Assembly (NCBI GenBank): GCA_036346375.1 | Contig: CM070508.1 | Coordinates: 21,768,852-21,832,851 of the forward strand | Source of the DNA: Guadua angustifolia | Taxonomy: Eukaryota > Streptophyta > Magnoliopsida > Poales > Poaceae | Length of the DNA: 64,000 nt | Direction of reading: 5' to 3' | In this document: positions 55,691 through 64,000 of the stretch, one piece after another | How the letters are laid out: every line of letters begins with the position of its first letter | Numbering within the stretch: position 1 is the stretch's first letter | Notes under the pieces: generated by a model | Seen by the model: only the letters and a program-made list of their open reading frames with translations | Databases searched by the model: none | What the model was told of the DNA's origin: nothing | Translations under genes and position numbers: made by a program

Positions 55691-56433
55691 AAAGGTAAAG
55701 AAATTTGTCGGTGTTTCAAGTACCGGCAAGTAAATTTGTAGTCAAGGGGTCACGCATTCCCTCTCCTTGAATGGTTAGACTCAGGGAGCCCAAGATGTAT
55801 ACTGGTTTGGGCCGAATGTCCCTACTTCCAGTTCGTGGTGGTTCTGTATTGCTCTGGGTGCAGAGGACTGCACAACGTTACAAGCGAGGGCAAAGGGCTG
55901 GCCTTGTGCGCCTCGTCTGAGTGGGAGAAGTCAGAACAGTTTGCTCATAAGAAAGTTCGTAAAAGCCATCCCCTTCCCTGACGGTCCTGCCTCCCTTTAT
56001 ATAGTCGGAGGGAGCAAGTTACATGGGAAATCGGAAAAGAAAGGATGGGGTGTCCTATGCCTAGGAGTCTTCGTCTTCAGTCTCGGCGACTGACAGGTGT
56101 CTCCTCGCTCCATGCTGGGTCGGTAGACACGTCAAGTGGCGTGGGTTTCTGCTTCACCGGGAGTTGGCGCACCCACCCTCTGCGCGCTTGCCAGGTGCTG
56201 ACGTCGTAGCGCCTGGCTCTGGCGTTACCTCGGGAAGGAGCACATCCTCGCACTGTGTAGGACTGGGCAATGAGACTAGTGCTTGACTTCGGCAGCCTCC
56301 TCGCTACCTTGGGAAGGAGCTACCTGCTCCCACACGGTCACTCTGAGCCGTCGTGCCCGTGGGGCAGGTGGCCAACTCGAGGTTGACCGGTGATGATCTG
56401 GCGTCTGGCCCCTGGCGGAGATTGCCTTAGCTT

Positions 56434-56538
56434 GGTCGGAGCTTGCGGGGCATCCGACCCATGGCGGGGGTCGGAGCTTGCGGGACTCCCGACCCATGGC
56501 GGAGGTCGGAGCTTGTGAGGCGCCTGACCCATGACAGT
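56434..56538. repeat. Three tandem 35-bp repeats
   Basis: Units start ggtcggagcttg at 56434, 56469 and 56504; each contains 'cgacccatggcgg' or a variant. They contain no unique spacers. Confidence 0.9.
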
Positions 56539-57066
56539 GGTCGGACCGCCCCCTTGGTCTGCTCGGTTGGGGACGAGTGTCCTTCGTGGCCCAGCGGGGC
56601 CTTCTGCCAGAGTTGGGCTCGGGGCAGCCCATTTGTCGTCCTGGGCCGCTGGGGGTACCCATGCTACGAGTACTCGTTAGTAGCCCTCGAGCCCCCGAGC
56701 GGGCTCGTCAGAGGCGGTCGGGGGGTTTGCTTTGGTTGGAGATATCCGACCGAGTGTAGCGAGTGGATTTTGGTCGTTCGTTCATCCGGGTGCGCTCGGG
56801 GTTTGCCTCAGTCGGCAAAATCCAACCAACTTGGTCGGCAAAATCCGTTTGGATCGCCAGACTGGCGGACCCGATCGGCTTTGAGCTCGGCGGCCAGCGG
56901 TACGCCTTTGGTCGATGAGTCTGTCCGACTTGGTGGGCTGGTTTCGACCGGGTGCACGCGAGCGCACCTGGTGGGTGTAGCCCCCGAGCGGGTCGGAGAG
57001 CCGGTTGGGGGTTTACTCTTGCTGGCAGAGGCCGATTGACTTGGTCGGAGGAATCCGGCTCGGTGC

Positions 57067-57309
57067 TGCCTTGGTCGGCACGAGCGCCCAGATGCCTTAG
57101 GCAAGGTTCTGATGTCCGACTGCTAGTTTCTCGTCGTAGCTCGACGTCGCCTTGGTCGGCGCGGACGCCCAGATGCCTTAGGCGAGGTCCTGGTGTCCGA
57201 GTGCTAGTTTTACGTCGTAGCTCGACGTCGCCTTGGTCGGCGCGGATGCCCAGATGCCTTAGGCAAGGTTCTGGTGTCCGAGTGCTAGTTTTACGTCGTA
57301 GTTCGACAT
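57067..57309. repeat. Three tandem 81-bp repeats
   Basis: Units begin at 57067, 57148 and 57229, each with 'gccttggtcggc', 'cagatgccttaggc' and 'gctagttttacgtcgtag'. Copies 2 and 3 are nearly identical; copy 1 is more diverged. They lie about 860 bp upstream of the antisense promoter. Confidence 0.95.
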
Positions 57310-58164
57310 GTTTATAAGGCTGGTTTTACGCCGAAGCTATGCGGAGGGCGTCCGTCCCGAGTCCTCATCTGGTGAGGCCATCATCGGGAGGAGTGGCCGC
57401 TGTCTGTCCCACGTGTACGCCCCGTCCGCAGGTGTGGGACCTGAAGGGGGTGAGCGGACGCGTTTTTACCGATGTTGGTTTGAACACCATGCTCGTGGAG
57501 CTAGTAATGGGTGATCCGAGTGGGACCTGGAAATCCCTCCCAAGGGGGACCATTCCAAGCGAACAATCCTGTTGAGGGCGTTCGGCCCGCTGGGGGCGAC
57601 CCATGAGAAACCTTTCTTTACTCGATTCCGTATCGGACTCCGTGTCGTCCGTCGACCCAGAACGCAGTTGGCTATCACCCATCGATGGGTTCCGCGGGAG
57701 AGTGTAAAGTATGGTCTCGGACACGAGTTAAGGCAATTGGGTCGTCAGCCAACCCAACTAGAGGCCCACTGGGGGCTCGCCTTGTCCTCGCCCCTTGCTC
57801 GATTTTCTACTGGGGCGGTCCTGAATCCACTTGGTGGATCAGGCCTTTGGAACCCACAGCGCTAGACTGGGCCCTAGGCGTGAGCTATTGAGCTCTTGGC
57901 CACCTTGAGGCCGCAGCGGCCCAGTGGGCCTTTCATACCTGTTACGGGGCGGTCGACCCAGCCCAGAGGCGGAAACCGAAAGGTTGCGGGGCGCGCTGCC
58001 CTTGAGCCTTTCGCTGCCCTATCAGGAATTAATGCGTAGTGGAGGGAATGGAAACATTGTCTTACCAGTGACGGCAAGATGGCAATTAGAGGGACGGACG
58101 CAACGCTGTTCGAGGTGGTGTCCATTTGATCGGTGTTCGTTTCTACCGGTGCCTGCTTGGCCCC

Positions 58165-58172
58165 TATAAATT
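58165..58172 (+). promoter_or_regulatory. TATA box of the antisense gene of gypsy element 3
   Basis: Plus strand 'cccctataaattcg', the same context as the antisense TATA box of gypsy element 2; the ATG at 58308 is about 140 bases downstream. Confidence 0.7.
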
Positions 58173-58307
58173 CGACGTGGGGGCGTCGGGGCAGGCACTT
58201 GTCTTCATTTTTCCTGCCTTCCTGCCCAAGACGAAAGGAAGAAGAGAGCAAAGAAGCCAGAGAGTTCCTCACCTTCCCCTTCCATTTTGAAACGCTTTAA
58301 AGTGGAA

Positions 58308-59204
58308 ATGTCGAGCGGAGGTCACGACCCCGCTGGCGATCGGAGGGCCAGCAAACGAACGGCGGCTGCAGACCCGCGGGGTTCAGACCACAAGAGGCCC
58401 CGCACCGATGCCGGATCCTCCAAAGCCGCAGCGAAGGGCGGGATCACTCTGCCCTCGCCCGCCTTCCGCATCTGGGACCCTCCTTCAACGTGAGTTCCCG
58501 TCGCTTAGCTTTGGGATGGCTTTGATTTCTTCTTGCTGACGCCGGCTTGTTCTCCTTCTTCCTCTTAGCGCCTCTGCCTCGGGTTCATGCTGGCCGCCCG
58601 CAGCGCCTCCACCGGCCGCCTTGGATAAGGCGGAGGAGGTGGACGCCGCCGAGCCGCCACCTGCTGCCTCTCGATCCGCCAAGGCGATCCCTCTGACGAG
58701 GGCCAGGCGGCTAGTTTGACGGCAGCTACGACGAAGTCAGAGGCTTCCTTGAGCGTCCAGGCTGCAACGGCCACCGCCCAAGAAGTGGAGGCATCGTCCC
58801 AGTGAGCTTGAGCCCAGGTCGCCGAGGAGGAGCTTGCCAAGACGCGCGAGGAGCTCTGGCTCGCGCGCGAGAATCTTATCTCCATGCTTCGCCCGGCCTA
58901 CAAAAGCATGGCCAGGAGCCTGGAGCCGCTGGGGGTAAGGTTGAACGAGCCCTTGGAGCGTACTGCGGGGTAGTACGCTTTCGGCCTCACCCGGGTGGCC
59001 GAGGCCTTGGACGACCTGCCCCGCGCCTTGAGCGAGCGTTCCTTCGACCCAATGGCGACCGTCGCCAGGATCGAAGGCGACACAGACCAGGCGTGGGCAG
59101 GAGTACGAGCGGCGGCGGAGACGGTGGCGAGGTGGCTATACGTAGGGGCTCTGGGCACGAGCATTGAGGACAGTGATAGCTCGAACGATGATGCCTTTTA
59201 CTAG
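58308..59204 (+). pseudogene. Antisense gene of gypsy element 3
   Basis: Opposite to pol. From the ATG at about 58308 ('MSSGGHDPAGDRRASKRTAA') exon 1 ends at 58490; a canonical intron (gtgagt ... cctcttag, about 58491-58567) follows, and the frame continues in exon 2 with 'ALDKAEEVDAAEPPPAASRS' to a stop near 58720. A later frame (58995-59204) has 'ALSERSFDPMATVARIEGDT' and an acidic end '...SNDDAFY', which has the place and character of the C-terminus in element 2. The conserved 'HLCEAFLGI' core is absent, so this copy has lost its middle or N-terminal domain. Stops and frame changes make it non-functional. Assignment rests mainly on position, strand, promoter and splicing. Confidence 0.6.
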
Positions 59205-59763
59205 GAACCTCCTGGGCGCCCGCTCTTGATTTTTGTTTTCTTCTCTTTTGCAATGTAATAACTTTAGCATTTAATGAAACAAAGTTTGTCTTAATGCTTT
59301 GGCCGGTCGGGCCGACTGTAAGTTCGACTTTGTCTTTTGCGTCTTCTTGCTGTGGTGAATACTTGACGACCATAGCCTTAGGAACCGCGAGGGTTGTTCC
59401 AGCGTAGGTCGATGTGTTAACACTTTTGAAGGAAGCGCAAAAAGAGTAGGAACTTAGGGTGCGAAATGTTCACTTGCGCTCGCGCGAGAAAGGAGTGTTC
59501 CCGACCAACCATGGATCGCACCGCACGAGCACTTCCTTCTTCTGCGAAGCACTACTTAGTAACCATAGCCGCTGGGGCGTAGGCTGTAGCACTTGGGTTG
59601 AGAGGGTTACCGCTAGGGGGAACCTAATGGCCAGTCGGGTCACCGACCCATGTGAGTGTATGAACTGGTAGCCCCTGAGTGGTGCGTGGGGACCAAACTG
59701 TGGTCGCCACGCAATGCTTGAACTCGGGCGAAGGGTCAAAAGCTGCGAGGGCAAGAAAAAGTT
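59205..59763. other. Spacer between the antisense gene and pol of element 3
   Basis: No coding evidence. It has a 'taatgaaacaaag' 3'-UTR-like stretch and no recognised repeat. Confidence 0.6.
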
Positions 59764-60600
59764 TTAGGGATAGAATCGCCTTAACTTTTCTATATTCCAC
59801 GATTGGAGATGATGTTGCCTTCGGCGTCCTTGAGTCGAAAGGTGCCGGGTCGGAGGACCTCCACGACGGTGAAGGGGCCCTCCCACGGGGGGAAAGCTTG
59901 TGCTTATCTTTGTTGGACTGAACCTGGCGCAGGACCAGGTCGCCAACGTTGAAGGAGCGGCTGCGGACCTGACGACTATGGTAGCGTCGCAGCGTTTGCT
60001 GGTACTTGGCCGATCGCAGAATGGCCACGTCACGCGCCTCGTCGAGCTGGTCGATGGCTTCTTGTTGTGCGTCGAGGCCCCGTGCCTCGTCAAATGCTTG
60101 AAGTCTCCGGGCGTCGTATTCCAGGTCGATCGGCAAGACAGCTTCTGCACCGAAAACCATGAAGAATGGTGTGAACCTGGTTGACCAGGTCGGTGTGGTC
60201 CGCAGGCTCCAGAGAACGGAGGGTAGCTCGGCCACCCATCGTCCCGCGAATTTCTTCAGTTGGCTGAAGATTCGCGGCTTGAGCCCTTGGAGGATCATGC
60301 CGTTTGCTCGCTCGACTTGGCCGTTGGTCCGCGGATGGGCCACGGCTACCCAGTCGACGCGGATGTTGAAGTCATCACAGAACTCGAGGAATTCCTTTCT
60401 CGTGAACTGCATGCCGTTGTCGGTGATGATGGAGTTCGGGACTCCAAACCGATAGACGATGTCACGGAAGAAGTTGGCCGCCTGCACCGAGGTGATGGTG
60501 GCGACCGGTTTGGCTTCTATCCATTTGGTGAACTTGTCCACTGCGACAAGCAGGTGGGTAAAGCCCTCGGGTGCCTTTTTGAAGGGCCCGACTAGATCGA
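59764..60600 (-). pseudogene. Integrase core and C-terminus of gypsy element 3
   Basis: The minus-strand frame 60541-59890 reads 'DKFTKWIEAKPVATI', 'FGVPNSIITDNGMQFTRKEF' (catalytic Asp) and 'AHPRTNGQVERANGM' (catalytic Glu), then 'LRTTPTWSTRFTPFFMVFGA'. The C-terminal domain changes frame near 59890 and ends at 59764 with 'NIEKLRRFYP', the same end as element 2. The catalytic core itself is open. Integrase would insert the cDNA. Confidence 0.88.
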
Positions 60601-61880
60601 GTCCCCAGATAGCGAAAGGCCATGTGATGGGGATCGTCTGTAAGGCTTACGCCGGAAGATGTGTCTGCCGGGCGAAGAATTGGCACCCTTCGCAGGTGCA
60701 AACGATCTGCTCAGCGTTGGCCACGGCGGTCGGCCAATAGAAGCCTTGTCGAAAGGCTTTTCCCACGAGAGACCGTGGTGCGGCGTGCTGGCCGCAGATG
60801 CCGCCATGGATGTCGAGCAGCAATTGCCTCCCCTGGTCGGCCAGAATGCATTTTTGGAGGACTCCAGAGGGGCTCCTCTTGTAGAGGTCTTCTCCGACCA
60901 AGACGAAGGATTTCGCCCGTCGAGCGAGGCGTCGGGCCTCAGTCGGGTCGGCGGGGAGCGATCCGTCAGTGGGTTTCCTCCAGACGGAGTCGGCCATTAG
61001 CACGTTGCGGTCCGACCCAGATGACCCCGCGTCCAACTGCTCGGTGGTCAAAGCGGTCGCGCTCGACGGGTCGGTCGCCTGCTCGGTTGTTGAGTCCAGT
61101 CGGATGGAAGGTGTGCGGAGATCGGAGACGAAGATCCCAGGTGGGACCGGTCCTTTGCTGGAGGCGAGATTAGATAGATAATCGACCTCACCGTTGTAGC
61201 GTCTGTAGCTGTGGTGAAGCTCGAAACCCTTGAACCTTTCCTCGAGATTGCGCACTTCGCGACAGTATGCCGCCATGCGGGCGTCACGAGGCTCCGTGGC
61301 TTTCATGACTTGGTCGACGACAAGCTTGGAGTCGCCGTGTACGTAGAGTCGGCGTGCACCGAGGTCGGTAGCGATCCGGAGACCGTTGATGAGGGCTTCG
61401 TACTCGGCGACGTTGTTGGTTGTGTCGAAAAGTAGTTGGATGGCGTACTGAAGCTTGTTCCCGAGTGGGGAAACAATGACGACTCTAGCACCTGCTCCGT
61501 TTTTGGTATACGACCCATCAAAGTACATCGTCCAGTACTAGGGGTCTTCGAGCGTCGGTGGCGCCTGGGCTTCGGTCCACTCGGCAATGAAATCCACCAA
61601 GACCCACGACTTGATCGCCGTTCGGAGAACGTACGATATGTCCTGGCCATTGAGCTCGAGTGCCCACTTGGCTATTCTTACTGAAGCGTCGTGGTTGTGG
61701 ACAATTTCACCAAGTGGCGAAGAGGTCACCACGGAGACGGGGTGCCGAACGAAGTAATGGATCAGCTTCCTCTTCGTGATGAGCAACGCATAGAGCAATT
61801 TCTGCACCTGCGGGCACCGAGCCTTGGACTCAGAGAGTACTTCACTAATGAAGTAGACTGGCCGTTGTACCTTGAGCACA
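60601..61880 (-). pseudogene. RNase H domains and integrase zinc-binding region of gypsy element 3
   Basis: 61879-61538: 'VYFISEVLSESKARCPQVQK', the end of the first RNase H region. After a stop at about 61540, the frame 61528-60650 opens with 'YWTMYFDGSYTKNGAGA' and 'NNVAEYEALINGLRIATDLG', the second archaeal-type RNase H, followed by a tether and then the integrase zinc-binding region 'LLLDIHGGICGQHAAPRSLV' with 'CTCEGCQFFARQ'. The stop after 'THLPA' near 60647 interrupts the integrase. This dual RNase H layout marks the Tat group. Confidence 0.88.
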
Positions 61881-61995
61881 TGGCCTTCTTTTGCTCACTC
61901 CACAAGTGCCGCGCTGACGACCTGGGTCGTGGCGGCGATGTAGAGGAGATGGTTCTCTGGCTGGGCGACCAAGATCGGGTGAGGTCAGAACGCCT

Positions 61996-62888
61996 TCAAT
62001 CGATTGAGGGCTTCGAGCCCTCCGCCCAAATTGAACGGACGGACTTCTTGAGCAACTTGTAGAGCGGCATTCCGCGCATGCCGAGGTGAGACACGAAACG
62101 ACTCAGGGCTGCATGGCATCCCGTCAGCTTTTGGACTCCTTTCAGGTCGCCTAGAGGGCCCATCTTCATGATCGCAGAGATCTTCTCCCGATTGGTTTCG
62201 ATGCCACGCTCGGAGACCATGAAGCCGAGTAGCTTTCCCTTGGGGACCCCGAAAACGCACTTCTCGGGGTTGAGCTTTATACGAAACCATCGGAGGTTCG
62301 CAAAAGTTTCCTCTAGGTCGGTGATGAGGTCGTCAGCCTTTCTAGTCTTGACGACGATGGCGTCGACGTATGCCTCGACGTTGCGGCCTATTTGGTTGTT
62401 AAAGCACGTTTGCATACATCGCTGGTATGTAGCACCGCGTTTTTCAGACCGAATGGCATCGTTACGCAACAGAACGAGCCGAACGGAGTGATGAACGAGG
62501 TTGCGAGTTGGTTGTACTCCTTCATCGCTATCAGGTGATAGCCCGAGTAGGCATCCAGAAAGGACAGGCATTCGCACCCTGCGGTGGAGTCGATGACCAG
62601 GTCAATGCGAGGCAATGGGAACAGGTCCTTGGGACATGCCTTGTTCAGGCTCATGTAGTCAACACACATTCTCCATTGCCTAGTTTTCTTTTTTACAAGG
62701 ATAGGGTTGGCCAGCCACTCGGGGTGGCGAACCACTTTTACAAACCCTGCAGCCAAAAGCTTGGCAATCTCCTCCCCTATGATCTTGTGCTTCTCCTCGT
62801 TGAAGCGGCGCAAGCGCTGGGCGACTGGCCTTGAGCCTGGTCGGATGTTCAAGGAGTGCTCGGCGACTTCCCTTGGGATTCCTGGCAT
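61996..62888 (-). pseudogene. Reverse transcriptase of gypsy element 3, catalytic box altered
   Basis: 62888-62388: 'REVAEHSLNIRPGSRPVAQR', 'RMCVDYMSLNKACPKDLFPL', 'CLSFLDAYSGYHLIAMKE', 'TMPFGLKN'. A frame change near 62430 leads to 62440-61996: 'ATYQRCMQTCFNNQ', 'NVEAYVDAIVVKTRKADD', 'GKLLGFMVSERGIETNREKI'. The YVDD box reads YVDA, so the second catalytic Asp is gone even apart from the frameshift. Enzyme inactive. Confidence 0.9.
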
Positions 62889-62951
62889 GTCAGAGGGCTT
62901 CCATGCGAAGACGTCTCGATTGGCGCGGAGGAAGTCAACGAGCGCGCTTTC

Positions 62952-63923
62952 CTATTTGGCGGGGAGCGTGGCTCCAACCCGCATGGTCTTGGTCGGATCC
63001 TCGGGGTCGACCGCGACCTTCTTCGTATCCTCGGCGGACTTGAAGGAACCCGGCCCCGACTTGGCGGAGTCGGGGGCGAACTCAGAGGTTTCCCTCCGGA
63101 GGTTTTCGAGCTCGGCGGATGCGATGACCGCCGACGCCAACTCGCAACTACTTTTCTCGCAGTTGTAGGTGAGTTGAAAAGATGAGGCCACGGTGATTAC
63201 TCCCCGCGGCCCTGGCATCTTCAGCTTGAGGTAGGTGTAGTTGGGGACCGCCATGAACTTGGCGTAACATGGCCTCCCTAGGATGGCGTGGTAGGAGCCG
63301 GGAAACTCCACAACCTCAAAGGTGAGGGTTTTGGTGCAGAAGTTGTTCGGGCCCCCGAAGGTGACGGGCAGATCGATCTGCCCGAGCGGATGGGCCTGTT
63401 GGCCCGGGACGACGCCGTGGAAGGGCGCCTTGCTCGGTCGGAGACTTGAGCGAGGGACCCCCATAGCGTCGAGTGTCTCAACGTACAAGATGTTGAGACC
63501 GCTGCCGCCGTCCATGAGCACCTTCGTCAGGCGCTTTGGCCCCACGATGGGGTCGACGACTAGCGGATATCTCCCTGGCTGGGGAATGTGGTCGGGGTGG
63601 TCGGTCCGATCAAAAGTGATCGAGGATTCCGACCACCGGAGGTACTTGGGCACGGTGGGAGCCACCGTGTGGACCTCACGGAAGGCGAGCTTGAGCCCCC
63701 GCTTGTCGGCGTAGCATGCCGGTCCACCGAAAATCATGAGGCAGCCGTCGGGTTCTGGGAACTCGGCGTTCGCCCTCTTCTCATCGGCATCTGGTGCCGA
63801 GTCGCGCTTCTTTCCCTTGCCCCGCGATGACATGGGGGTTCCGGAGAGAAAGCGCTTCAGGACTTCGCAGTCCCAGTACTTGTGCTTGATGAGGTACCCG
63901 AGGTTCGGACACGGGCTGTCCAT
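62952..63923 (-). pseudogene. Gag end and protease of gypsy element 3 (open stretch)
   Basis: 324 codons. It begins with the gag zinc-binding end ('CPNLGYLIKHKYWDCEVLKR') and a Lys/Arg/Asp-rich linker, then 'EVHTVAPTVPKYLRWSESSI', 'TFDRTDHPDHIPQPGRYPLV', and the protease 'KVLMDGGSGLNILYVETLDA' (Tat-type Asp-Gly-Gly active site), 'YHAILGRPCYAKFMAVPNY'. The stop near 62952 falls in the linker to RT, where element 2 also has one. Upstream gag continues beyond 63923 to the window edge. Confidence 0.85.
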
Positions 63924-64000
63924 CAGCTTCTCGAAATGGTCGGGCGCCTGCCGCGCCTGCTGCTTGGCAGGAAGGTCGGTGACCGCGACTAAGTGTCCTT

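Larger units (their letters stand above)
55706..58160 (-). mobile_element. 3' LTR and adjoining spacer of gypsy element 3 (inner LTR boundary not placed)
   Basis: The outer end is at 55706. A minus-strand TATA box (CTATATAAAGG, about 55994-56003) is where LTR transcription would start. I could not place the inner TG end: 'gtagcccccgag', which looks like the complement of a polypurine tract, occurs near 56976, and variants lie near 56672 and 59668. Large GC-rich open frames here (for example 56443-57039) have no family match. Confidence 0.6.
55706..64000 (-). mobile_element. Tat-type Ty3/gypsy element 3, minus strand, runs off the window
   Basis: From high to low coordinate: end of gag, protease, RT, two RNase H domains, integrase (63923-59764), an antisense gene on the plus strand (58165-59204), then GC-rich DNA with tandem repeats and an LTR ending at 55706 (plus strand TGTCGGTGTTTC, so the LTR ends GAAACACCGACA). 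The 5' LTR and gag start are off-window. Confidence 0.88.

Noticed and set aside
56443..57039. 198-codon GC-rich frame
   Set aside because: Falls in LTR or spacer sequence and spans tandem repeats; no domain.
56434..57309. CRISPR-like array
   Set aside because: Units are head-to-tail without unique spacers, in a plant retrotransposon.

Overview
This is a transposon-dense stretch of a plant nuclear genome, almost certainly a grass. The evidence is one intron-containing plant gene of the dienelactone hydrolase (endo-1,3;1,4-beta-glucanase-like) family with a 5' end typical of cereals, TATA-containing LTRs, Tourist, hAT and CACTA elements, Ty3/gypsy elements of the Tat and chromovirus types, and Ty1/copia elements using the initiator-Met tRNA primer site. 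I cannot fix the species. I see no prokaryotic, organellar or viral-genome content.

Layout. 1-1987: 5' part of a minus-strand gypsy element (gag side off-window) with its LTR, inserted in a plus-strand copia element whose RT/RNase H tail and 3' LTR fill 1988-4251. 4254-6489 and 22454-22522 are two halves of one locus; its paralogue at 49681-51752 lacks the 16-kb insertion that splits it. That insertion, 6490-22453, is a copia-type element with 3.2-kb LTRs, an intact gag, no pol, a nested solo LTR in its 5' LTR, and a truncated chromovirus (14931-20674) that has replaced its centre and part of its 3' LTR. 23162-25756 is a clean solo LTR of a related family. 26418-30322 (minus) is the only intact cellular gene: seven exons, 240 codons, with a hAT element and a foldback element nested in intron 2 and three small DNA elements upstream. 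32267-43712 is a complete but mutated Tat-type gypsy element with perfect 5-bp target duplications and multi-exon antisense genes downstream of pol. 43735-47260 holds a Tourist-like element and a broken CACTA transposon. 48159-49196 is a 5'- and 3'-truncated copy of the hydrolase gene (exons 4-7). 53034-55690 is an antisense gene of the same kind as in the Tat element, separated from any pol. 55706 to the window end is a second Tat-type element on the minus strand (3' LTR side at low coordinates, pol at 59764-63923, gag beyond the edge).

How it fits together. Most sequence is nested retrotransposons, and the paralogous pair at about 4-22 kb and 50-52 kb gives natural empty sites that order the insertions: solo LTR before duplication, Tourist MITE and the 16-kb element after it. 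The most unusual signals are (i) three independent copies of an antisense, intron-containing gene with its own TATA box in Tat-type elements, with roughly 80-bp periodic repeats upstream in two of them; (ii) LTR families that share an end and layout but carry different arrays of short odd-spaced dyads (5-bp arms, 1- or 3-bp spacer); and (iii) a run of primer-binding-site-like decamers inside the copia-type element.
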